From: Lophius americanus
Taxonomy: Eukaryota > Chordata > Actinopteri > Lophiiformes > Lophiidae
NCBI GenBank assembly: GCA_037951165.1
Contig: JBBDHG010000008.1
Location: 2,537,501 to 2,601,500 of the forward strand
DNA: 64,000 nucleotides
Direction: 5' to 3'
In this document: piece by piece, positions 23,108-34,880 of the stretch
Layout of the letters: each line of letters begins with the position of its first letter
Position numbering within the stretch: position 1 is the stretch's first letter
Notes under the pieces: model-generated
What the model was told of the DNA's origin: nothing
Databases searched by the model: none
Seen by the model: only the letters and a program-made list of their open reading frames with translations
Made by a program: the position numbers and the translations under genes

Positions 23108-26100
23108 AGAGTGCATATCAGACAAAAAGCCGAAAAGACCTTCTGTTACTTCTGGGAATCTAAGTTCTGGGTGAATCGGTGGAGGATTACGGTATCTAAC
23201 AAAAGCTTGTGGCACATTCTCAACTCCAGTGTGCGTTAAATGAGCGACATAAAGTAATTCAGTCATTTCTCTTTCACTAAAACAATTTAGCCACAAACCA
23301 CACAAGGCTGTGCTTCACTGTCCAGCCGGGGGCTCATTGCTTTATAATTGTCTTTAAATAACATAATCCATCTGATCTCAGGTCTGTTGGAGACTCTGGG
23401 TTTGAAGGAGAAGGCTAAGATGTGATCCAGAAACCATATTTTCATAATTCACTCCCTCAGGGATGGCTTAAATGTAGAGATACATTGCACAAAGTTCTAC
23501 CGTATGTATGTACTGTGTAAAATGTGATAATTATAGGAACGATTATAATAATAATAATTATTATATTATTATAAGGAGAGCTGAATTAAAACAGCATTTA
23601 GATAAGTTAAGCCTTACATGAATTACATACTCAAAAAAAACCTAAAATAGCTACACCTCGTATTTTCATAACTTGTCTAACCTGTCTATAGACAGGTAAA
23701 TTCTGAAGTTAATTTATTTACAGTACCAGTTACGTTTGCATTAGGAACAATCAAAATAGGAAAAAGGGGTTTCAAATATTTTCAAATATGACGCACAGAA
23801 CTAGGTACGACTTTTTTCATATTATAATTATTTCCTATCCTTGTTTTTACACATGCAAACATTACATTTCAAAACACATTATACAAGTCAGACCCGCTGT
23901 TTAAAAATCTAGATTATAATCCCTGTAGCAAATCAAAGGACTTTGAGGTGTTAATGTATTTATTAGCAGCTATATCTTAAATTAAATGTGCTCCTTTCAT
24001 AGAAAATGTATTTCATTGTGCTAAAAACTCCTCTGTGATGTTTCATGACCGTATTTGTAGTTGTATGTTTTACTGAAGATAATGGACCGTTCATCTTCAT
24101 ACTCTTTTTTTTTTATGTGTTGCAGGTCCTGGTGATGTAACTTCCAATCCTCGCGACAAAACTTTTCGTCCCACGCTGAACATTAAAACATGAAAAATCT
24201 CCTTTGATGGAAACACGTCCACATCAGCAGTTTTTATTCTCTTCAAACTCGTGCCATCAGTGGATCGAACACATGAGCCTACAGCCTTCTGCAGACATGA
24301 TAGGTTCAAAAACAGCTTAATTACAGCTTTATTACAGCTTTATTAGCATAAAAGCATGTTGTTCAGATCAGAATGTGTTCCCCTCTGACCTTTTCCCCGA
24401 CACTTAGGCTTCTTCTCTGTTACATCATCTCTGCTGTTATTCATACATCAACGAAAAAATGCTTGCAAGTTAATTTGTTGCTTTGTGACGGACAGATGTT
24501 CAGATGCCGCACCAATCAAATGGTCCATATCAGAAATATCATCGTTTCCATCCATCCTTTGTTCCATCCAACACAATCAGAACCAGAAGAATAAAAACAA
24601 ATATTTTACAAGATTGAGTGGCGTTCTCTGTTTTGAAGATTCTCTTTTCATTAAATCTCTATTTAGATTTTATGGAAATATCACTTTCAGTGAAGACCAC
24701 ATCCACAGAGCATTGTTAGGGCAGTCGTAATAATTCATTACTATATACTCAAATACATGCATGATACACTATGTCAACAGGTTCAGAACATTTCAGACGC
24801 GACTTATGTGTATCTAGAATATGCTCCTGCACCAAGGGTCCAACTATCCTACACAGCTCACCTCCAATCATAGAATAAATCAGACTTATCTGGATTCATG
24901 TCTGAAGCTGTAGGAGACGACTATAAACCTCTTTACCTCCGCAGATAGTTGTGTGATTTATTATTGTATGGCAACAAAATAAAGATCCAACCCTACAAAT
25001 ATATATATAGTTATATATATATATATATATTTGATTCAGTAACAAACACTCATTAACTTTTGTTTTCTTTGTTTTTTTAACTTTAGTAATGAATATTTTG
25101 TATTTCGTTGACATACCTCTTGAAACAACAACACTTTATTACAAACTGTGTTTCTGTAAATGACCAAAAACAAAAAAAAAGGAATCGTTTGAAGCCAAAG
25201 GCTCATTTTTGGTTATCCTATACAGTCTGAAGAATAACCAAGAATATCAGCAATACCGAAGAAAAATATACATAATCGTGATTAAAACTAAACCGTAATC
25301 CTCAATTATTTAAGATTTTAATCAATTGACATTATAACCGTTAATTATTTCACATTTTAAAGCTTTTTCGAAATGCAGCCAACCACTTCCAACCCGCCCC
25401 AAACAGAAAAATCTCTTTTTTGCATTAGTTCTCACTTTACAAAGATCAACATCCCTCTTAAATGATCATTTCCCTCTCTTACTTTAAAATAAAAACTAAT
25501 ACAGACAAGAAGGATATTGTTCACAACTCGGCAAAGTATTTCTATACGAGAGTAAATTGTACGATATCCACATATTTTAAAGTGCAGAAACCAATAAAAT
25601 GGTAAACTAAATAATATTATTAGATTCATGGTCACCGGGGTAATTAAATAGCTTTTCTGAATTTTAATAATAAGGTCTTTAAGTTAATATGCATTCCCCG
25701 TGACATACAGCATATATTATTAGAAGGAAACAGTGCTGAGATCATGAATATTTAGGGGGTCAGGATTTAAGAATCTGTGTGGATACAAATACAAATCTAG
25801 ACCCACTGAATTGAAATGGTGGCAGTTATCCAGAAACCTTCATTTGTAGTTGGGTTAATAAGGCCGGACTGAATCAAAGGGGACGGTTGGGTCTGGGGGT
25901 CTGGGTGGAGGAATGTGTTCCTCTCTGCTTTACAACTTTGAGAGATTTAAGGATCGTTTCCTGAGAAATTAATAACGTAACCTTTATTGATCGCATCTGA
26001 AATATCTGAGGAGCCCACCACTCCACTCACTGAGACGATCCAAAATGTCCCATCATGCAGTGCAACCTCCTCTGTCTGTTTTTGCATAGTGTTTAACTTT

Positions 26101-26350
26101 ACGAGGTATCTTGCTTAATAAGAACACACAATAATGTATAACAAATGCAGGCTTATAATAGTCACTTATGACCCAGAACTCAGGATTCTTTTAAATGTGT
26201 GAATCAAAAATACAGTTAATGACCAGCAGCAATTAAACAGTTTATATTAAACATTATGAAACATGCATTTTATTTTTAGATGATAGTGAATAAGCGTACC
26301 GTCGCAAGCGCTATCATAGCACATGGTAACTCTCTACTACAGTATGCCTA
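23108..26350. other. Long AT-rich noncoding stretch
   Basis: No exon recognised. Contains an 18-bp perfect palindrome at 23,680-23,697 (ACCTGTCTA/TAGACAGGT) and a TA microsatellite at about 25,000-25,031. The remainder shows nothing supported. Confidence 0.45.
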
Positions 26351-26356
26351 GCTGAA

Positions 26357-26984
26357 TATACACCAATCAGCCATAAAATTATAACCATTGACAGATGAAG
26401 TCAGAAAAACATTTATTATTACCGCCGCCAGGGAGGATTCGTTATTATCTCCGTACAGCTTTTGGCAAAATATGCCAAAAATCTTTATCATTGTATTATA
26501 TTTTGTGTGCAGGTGCTCTGTTGAGTCTAAGTCCTCACACACACACAAATCTAATCCGGAGATGCATCGTCTTCAGTGCATGGATTTTACTCAGTGGTAG
26601 GTTGTGGTATTTCCTAGACGTGAGAACATTCTGGTGATGTGTCTTGTGTAGCCATATTTAAAATAAAATAAGGTAAAGATAAGAGAGAGAACTGCGGGTC
26701 TTGGTCTAGAGTGGTCTATGGAGGAACAACTGGTGAATCGTTGACAGGGTCATGGGCGCCTAAGGCTCACTGATACATGTGGGAAACTAGCTGAGGTTAG
26801 CCTGTGTTGTCCGATTCCACAAAGAAGCTACGGTAACACAAGTTGATGAAGAAGTCCGTGCATTTTCTGAGAGAAGGGGGTCGGAACACACAGTGACATA
26901 AAAAAACTGTTTTTGGCAATACAAGGGAGGCCTAGGCATAATTACACCAGTGGTTTTAATGTTGTGGCTGACCGGTGTTGGTGA
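26357..26984 (+). mobile_element. Non-autonomous Tc1/mariner-type element
   Basis: Left terminus TATACACCAATCAGCCATAA and right terminus GTTGTGGCTGACCGGTGTTG are inverted repeats of one another with few mismatches and extend inward (ACCATTGACAG on the left against CCAGTGGT on the right). These are the ends of an abundant fish Tc1-like element. The roughly 560 bp interior has no open transposase. It lies within about 0.4 kb of the PLEKHD1 stop codon. Confidence 0.75.
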
Positions 26985-27379
26985 TCATAAAGTATAATCA
27001 GTAAATCCAAAGGTCCTCCTTAAAACACTAGAACCTTTAATTGATTATAAGTCAAAGCTGTTATGTTTTATGGGCGTCGTCATAAAAGGTAATGACTGCT
27101 CCCATAATGCACTATGGATGTGGTCCTACACTGCATTATGGGACGTGGGACCACCATAACCCCTAGGTACAAGGCTGCAGTCACACACGACAGACTGATC
27201 ATTTGTATTGAATCAAGGTGATCTATGACATCATGTAACATCATGGCGTCTCATCGGGTGGCGTCCCGAGCGGAGACGCCATCAAAACACTTAAAATGGT
27301 GGACGGTACTTTAATGGTGGTTTGGCATCAGGATCTCCGCATTACTCCGAAGATGAACTGAGCTAGAGCTCATTCCTTC
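26985..27379 (-). other. PLEKHD1 3' UTR region
   Basis: Directly follows the PLEKHD1 stop. On the minus strand an ATTAAA (complement TTTAAT near 27,036) is the nearest plausible poly(A) signal. An 11-bp perfect inverted repeat, CCCATAATGCA and TGCATTATGGG, sits at 27,101-27,142 with a 20-base loop. Confidence 0.45.
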
Positions 27380-27537
27380 TCAGTCTTCTTGTTTGTTTGT
27401 GGCGTCCTTACGAGTGATGATTTTGTACACATTCTTCCTGAAGCCGCTGTCAGAGGTGAGTTGTCGGGCCGTCTCCTTCAGCTCCTCCATGCTGCCCTCG
27501 TCAGGGTCGGTGACGGCGAAGGACTTGGAGTGTTTCA
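27380..27537 (-). CDS. plekhd1: PLEKHD1 coding exon 13 (last)
   Basis: Completes Leu454 and encodes residues 455-505 (KHSKSFAVTDPDEGSMEELK through NVYKIITRK), ending in TGA. The acceptor TTTCACAG|TG sits in sequence that resembles one unit of the adjacent 23-bp minisatellite. Confidence 0.94.
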
Positions 27538-30500
27538 CTGTGAAACGCAGAGAAGAAACGGTTTTACTGTGTGAACCTGGACTCTTTCACTTTATGAACC
27601 TGGACTTTTTCACCGTATGAACCTGGACTGATTCACCGTATGAACCTGGACTGTTTTACTGTATGAACCTGGACTCTTTCACTGTATGAACCTGGACTGT
27701 TTCACCGTATGAACCTGGACTTTTTCACCGTATGAACCTGGACTGTTTCACCGTATGAACCTGGACTGTTTCACTTTATGAACCTGGACTGTTTCAACGT
27801 ATAAACCCGGACTGTTTCATTGTATGAACCTGGACTCTCTAACCGTGACTATAAAAGTTTAAGCCTAGAATGTGGACTCCTACTGGTTCGGGTTGGGGGC
27901 GTGGATCAGAACTCTGGGACGTTCACACTCACACCAGTGGCGTCTGGAGGCCCTCCTCTGGATTCGGCAGCTCTTGATCCTGCGTGCGGCGGCTTTGTGC
28001 AGATAAACAGCGTTCTTCATTATGACTGGAAGCTTCGCCTCGATCTCCGCTACACAGATACACTCCTCAAAGAATTCTGGTGACGACACACACATCACAA
28101 ACTCGTCAGGCCGGATGCTGGTGTTACTCCAGTACCTGTCCTCATAATGATGTGCATGTGTCACAAAATACCTTGGCTGATTCAGAATAGACCAATAATA
28201 CTGGAATGTAAATGAATGCAGAATAAATATAATTGGACTTTGACTGTGGATAAATTTTACAATACACTTTTCTTCATCAGCAATGCCAACCGCTGGGTCA
28301 CTACCGGTACCATGACAAAACATATGGGTTTTTTTACGACACATTAAAGATTTTTACATAAAGATTCCTCAAACATATTCTTTGTAGAAAGTTAAATCAC
28401 GCTTTGATTGGAGGAAAATGAATGACAATGATTACAGTTTAAAAGGACAGCTCACCGCAAAAACACCCATACAATCCGGACAAATATCCTTATAAAGGAC
28501 AAATCTATATTTTTAAATACTAACACTTTTACAAAGATTATTTTTGGTTAAAAATTTCACTACGATGCTTAAACTTGAAATGCAGGGGTTTTTTTATACG
28601 CGTTTTAACGCATTTAAATCATTTGCTACAAAATCTTGTACTTGTTCTTTTATACGGTCGGATTTCAGTAGATCATATCAAATTTTCATCATATATTAAG
28701 GCTTAAATAAACTCACACCTGAACATATTTTTAGCAAAATAGTAAACTAATTCATATTTAATAAAAAAAGAATTATAAAGTACTGCTATCAGTGTTATAA
28801 TGATAATTATTTATTTATGATTAAAGATGATTTATGATTTTCATAAGATGATGATGAATTCTAATATTATTATTATTACTATTATTTTTACTAAAAGTCA
28901 ATATAATATTGTTAAAGAGATCAAAATAAATATCCATAAAATATTGATATTATTATTCATTAGTTGAAGAGTATTTTTATGTTTTATTATTTACCATTTA
29001 ACATTAACACTATAAGTTGCATTTTAGAAATAGATTATTCTAAATCAAAACGGAATAATAATAATAATTTTGAAAATTTAAAACAATTATTAATGAACTA
29101 ATCCTCAGAAAATTCTAGGGGATATTTTTGATATTTCTGGAACAGAATTTTTTCTTCAACATGTAATACGAACTCTGTCCAGTAGAGGGCAGTCAGCCGC
29201 TTAAACGCACACACACATGGATATTTGACATCAAATTTGAAGCTGTCAGTGAATGCACTCACTCTTCAGCTGGGTCACATCCCCCCTCATCTTGTCGTCT
29301 CTCTCTTTGGTCCATTCCAGAGAGTTCAGGCCTCTCTCCAGGCCCTGCAAGGCCTCCTCCGCCAGCTTCAGCCTCTTCTCCAGATCCACCCGGGACTCGA
29401 TCTCCATCTGAGGAAAAACACCATCATTACAGTAGTGGTGATGGTAGTTAAATGACTAAATATGACTAAGATGAGGGTTAGTTGGATTATTTGTATGTGG
29501 ATATTTAAGGAAAACAGGCCTTGAATCGGAGGAGACCTCAAACTGTAACTTCATCATGATGTTTAAGGGAGGCAACGCAACATAAAAGACGCATTTGTCT
29601 GGATCTCCAGAGGCAATTTTTATCAGAAAGTACTAAAGGCTTTTCCTATTTTAATATACCAATACTGAAATCAAACATCCATAATAAATAATATTATATA
29701 TTTCAATATAGACAAAATTACCTTTTAGATTGTATTATTAATTCTGTAAAACTTTAGGTCAAAGCTTAGATGCGACGTAAGCATTCTTCTTATTTGTTAT
29801 AAATTGAATATAATATTCATAACTGAGCTTTTGTGTGTTTGTGTATAATCAGCTGAAATAAGAATTATTCTTTAATATTAGATGAGGACAAAAAACACGT
29901 TTTATCTACAGAGGGCGCAGGTCCTCTTGAGAGAGACAGCCGTGTTGAGGTGCCTTGATTCGCCATCAAAAAAGGGAAAACATGGAGACCCGACTTGTGA
30001 AACCATTAGACATCATTACTACCTCATTTACTATCATTCACAAAACTTGAAGGCCGCCAGCGATTCTTGGCGTCAAGTTCAAGTTATAAATTCTCATATA
30101 TAAGTTGCAATCTGGGAAGCCCCCGCTAGATGCCACTTAATTTTACACACTGCCCCTTTAAGTCGTTCTCATTTAAAAAAAAAAAAAAAAAAAAATTTAA
30201 ATAAGTTTTAAAACGTACAGGTGAACTGTAGCAGGATACCTGCAGCACTGTTGAGTGTTGGGACCAGAATCTGTGGCTGACTCCTTCTTTGTCTAATGGC
30301 AACATTCCAGACGTTTTGAGCATTGTGATAAATAATATTAATGGTATTTATGCTTGATTATCACCTACAGTGTTAGATCACACACCATAGTGAAAAGAGT
30401 TCTTTAGAATATGCCCTATCCCTGAGGAGAAGTGGGTGGTCTCTGTAGCAAACAGGGGTTCAGTGTCGGCTGAAGGACTACCTGTAGACTGCAGGGGTCG

Positions 30501-33500
30501 TGTAGAGGCGCTGATCGGTGATGCTTGATCAGGTGAAAATACTTTTTTTAATATAATTCAGATGAAGTATATTTTAACTGAATCATTTCTCTTTTCATTC
30601 TTTCATCCACATAAACATAATTTTTCCTGAAACTGGATTTGAGAGCCTGACCCTGGCAGACGATTATGACCGGATCATGAGAGTAAGCTGGGTTACCTTG
30701 AGCTCAGCTTCGGTCTGCTGCTTGTCAGCAGTGAGCTGGGAGAGAGACTGCTGCAGAGTCTGAGCCTCAGACGAGTAGTACTCCCTCTCCTGCTGCAGAA
30801 CTTTGGCCCGCTTCTCGTTCTCCCTGAGCCTGAGCCACAAACACACACAACAAAGACAACATCAACCAACATCGGATTTCCAAGTGTTTGTACCTCAGTT
30901 TTCATTTGTGCATTGTCAGGAAATAGCTTTTCTAGTTTTCGGACCAAGCCACAAAAGTGGCACAAGCCAGTGTACTTCCGATGCCGGCACCAGTCATGGT
31001 TGGAAGAGGAGGGTTGTATCATAACGGCGATCGGAAATAAAACCTCTGCCACATCGATATGTGGAACACAAAACAGATTTCCCAACTGGATCAGTTTGGA
31101 CGTTGGTTGATAACGGCCGCCACGGTATGTTAAGCAGCAGAGTACAGACGGGAACTTTGCTATCGTCGGTCACGATAAAATGTTCTTTGGGAGTGACGAG
31201 GACAGACAGGATTAGGCGCTGGAGAAAAAATTGCCTCCCAATAACCAAAGACATCTGATATTTATAATGGCAGTAGTGAGGTTTTACAGCCTGGGGCTAA
31301 AGTGCAACACTTCTGAATCTGTCCTGTTAAGAGCTAATAATGACCTTTAACTGGTTACAGACGGTGACTCAGGTGTCGTTACTTTAGTCGATGTCACAGC
31401 TGCCTTTGACTCGGTGGATCAAGACATTTTAATCTCCAATCGGGAGTAGAGTGGTGGCATCAGTGGCGCCGGATTAACTGGTTTAGGGCTCATCTCAGTG
31501 TACTTTCTCTCTTCTCCGCCTGGAGTCCACCTCAAAGGTCCATTTGGAATCTGATTCTGATCTAGTTGTACATGAAGCGATTGGAGGATGAATGTATAAA
31601 GCATAAAATCATCTTTCACATCTTTCAGCCGATGATACTCAACTATACCTACATTTGAGGTTAAAACCTTGCTCACTTAGAATTTCCTCTACCTCAATGA
31701 AAAACAAACGAGATTTTAGAAGTCAATCCTTCTCGCCATCCCCTGGTGTCTCCTGACTATGTTTCTTCGTTTCCTGATCATATGGCGCCCGACTGTAACT
31801 GTAATTGTCGCCCCGTAAACTCAGGGATATTATGGAATTGTCCTCGCCGCCGCCAATACTTTGTGTGAACGCGATATCTCAAAAAAGTACTTCATGGATA
31901 ATTTTCCACATACACCTTAGTGTGAGGCAGAACTGGATTGATTTTGGAAAAAGGCCGGTCGTACGTGTGACACTAGGGGGAGCTTTGCCTCAAAAAGCCT
32001 TTGAGCCATAATGTGTCAATCATTGATGCAACTTAGGCCAAATTTTGGTGCGTATAATCGAGGAGATCTATCTTGTGTACATCGTATTTTATCCATATCT
32101 TAATCAAATAGTTCATATTTTACTCACTTTTTGGAGCCTTTTTTTAATAAATATAGTAAGTAACTTCAAATTTAACTTAAGCGGTTCAATCACAGGTATT
32201 GATTGTACGACGAAGGTGTTTGGAGACTTTTGGGGGATAAAACTTTGTCGTTGGGGACGACAGTGTAGGTCACTTTTTCCTTTTCTTATTACCCCTCAAT
32301 TCTTCAACAAGAATGACAAAATAACATCCTCATAAGGTCTACAAACCAAAATCTGATCAGGATTAAGGGATATTCTTGGTCTGGTGATCCAGAATGTTTA
32401 CATTCTTAAGGTTTGCTGAAGATTCTCTGTGAAAATAAATAATAATTACAGACTAAAGAACAGATTGTATGTTGATTCGTTTCAAGGTTAAATTTAATAT
32501 CCTCCAAAGTTACGGAGCTCAATCCTGAAGAACTCCAGTATTTGTTTTCTCAATCAACTAGTCTAATAAACCATTTAATCCCTTGACTGCCTCGGTGATA
32601 TCCCAAAAAAGTCGGGGATATTATGGAATGGTCGTTTTAACCGCTGCGTCCGCCGCAGATACTAAGTGTTAAACATTATCTCATGGATCATTTTCACATT
32701 TTATATTCACATAGACCTTAGTCTATCTTGTGTATATAATAATTTACTCAAATAGTTCAATTTTTTTTCACCAGGAGATTTCTCACTGAAAACACTTTTT
32801 CTCGATCATCACGTCCTCACTGTTGGTCCAATTACGATTTAGTCCAAAAGTACTTCATGTGATTAGCCTAAGGGAGATCTAACATGTATTTGTATTATTT
32901 CACTGTCTTCTTCTTCTTCCTCTGAGTTGTCTTTGTAGTATTTTACTGTAATTGTTCATATTTCACTCACTACGGGGACTTTTTTGGGTAAAAAACTGTT
33001 TTTGACCGTTTCTTATCGACCGTACGTCAGATTATGTCTGAATTGTATCATATGAATCTACCCAGATAAAAGATAAAAGAAAAACCCAGATTCTCACAAC
33101 TTTAAGTCCAGTCGTGTTTAGATTTAGCTCATATGAATTTGAAAATAAATATTACGGTATAGTGTATTTATCTTCACTATTAAGTCACTATGGGATCTGA
33201 TCTTAGAGCAGACTGCTGACTTTATTGAAATAGTAAGGTTGAGTCAATACGGACTGTTTCACATTATTAAAAAGTCCCATTTTGTTTGAGGAGTTCAATC
33301 AGGGGAATTGCTTGCACAATGCAGGGGATTGGGGGCTTTTTAGTGATATAGTCTTTTTGAAAGGGACGACAGCGTTCCCTTAGTCATAACATAATTCTAT
33401 CATGCTGTAAATCTCTTCTTTTTTGTTTCGTGATACAGAAATAAGGACAGAATATCAGATATGACTCTTAGGTAAAACAAAAGAAGGAAAACATGTTTTC

Positions 33501-34805
33501 TACCAAATATAAAATCCACTGCATGGAAACGTTTGGATTTATTTTTGTATCTTTGGAAGAACAATAGATGAGTTTGACTTTTTTGATTATAAGATATAAA
33601 ACTATGTATTTTCTCCAGGTGTATCTGTCATTCAGAGAAGGTTTAAAAAAAGGAGGAGCAGTTCATGGAAACATGAATCCTGAGTTCAGTGTAGCAACAG
33701 AACTTTAAAGGTTCACAGTCAATACCAGATGTCTGCACCATCACCACTACTGCTGCCAATCAATAGGGAGTTTGTTTAAAGGATCGATACCATTAGTCAT
33801 CCTCTGGTCCATTAGTCTAGGGGGTTTGACCCTTTGGAAGCCAAAGAGGCTAAAGCAGACTGTGAACGTATATAATACCTATTTATGTTTTGCGCGCGTG
33901 TGAAAAAACATCTTTTGAAAGATGGCCGACTTTAAAATCAGGAAAAAAACGTGGTAAAATAAATATCCATATTAAATATCTGTTTTAAAATGCTTGTTGT
34001 GTTTTTTTGTGCCACCAAACCATGAATCCCATGAACATCTCTGATGGGGGAGTCTGTTAGTCAGGTTTGACTCACATCTCCTCGGCCTCCTCCTTCTCCT
34101 TCAGCAGGACCTTCATCTGCTCCTCGATGTGTCGCAAGTCCCGCAGCAGGTCTACCTCACCGGGAACCTCTCCTGTGCTCTCCTCTGCTGGCTCGCCCTC
34201 CTTCTCCTCCTGCTCCTTCACCCCCAGGAGATCCAGGGTTTTCTGTTTCTCCTGAGAGAGCTCCTGATGGACGAGAGGTTAAACATGTTCTTCATATCCA
34301 ACTCATTGAGTCTTTAAGTTTAGATTTTCACCTTGTTTTTGCGATTTAAGATAAATTTCAATCGATTAAACAATTATAATGCCGTAAAACATCTGCTTTA
34401 GTACATTTATTCTGCACTGATAGCCATCTGAACAAGCTCGTATAAAACAAATCAGGAAAATAATGTTCTATTTTTTGTAATAATCTCGGTTTATGTTTCA
34501 AAACTTATCAGTAAAGTTACAGTAATAAAATGGAAATCTGTGTTCCTGTTGGACCCCGCCTCTTTACGATGTCAACTGCGTAGGCTCCAGGCTTCCATTA
34601 GTTTTATTTATTTTTTATATTCCATGTAATTTTCCTTTAACTAGAAACTGGTGGGGGTTCTTAAAACCCAGCCTAAAGTTATTTTACCCACACTGTTGAC
34701 AAAAACTACAGAAGGGGACCATAGTTAAAGATTTGTGTTACTTTACATAAAGTTTCCATTTTAAACCTAATAAAAATCCATATTTGTTGTTTTTATTGAC
34801 CTGTG

Positions 34806-34880
<75 letters not shown>

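Noticed and set aside
22668..23305. Long minus-strand frames rich in Ser-Ile-His-Pro
   Set aside because: Direct translations of the ATGG microsatellite in several frames.
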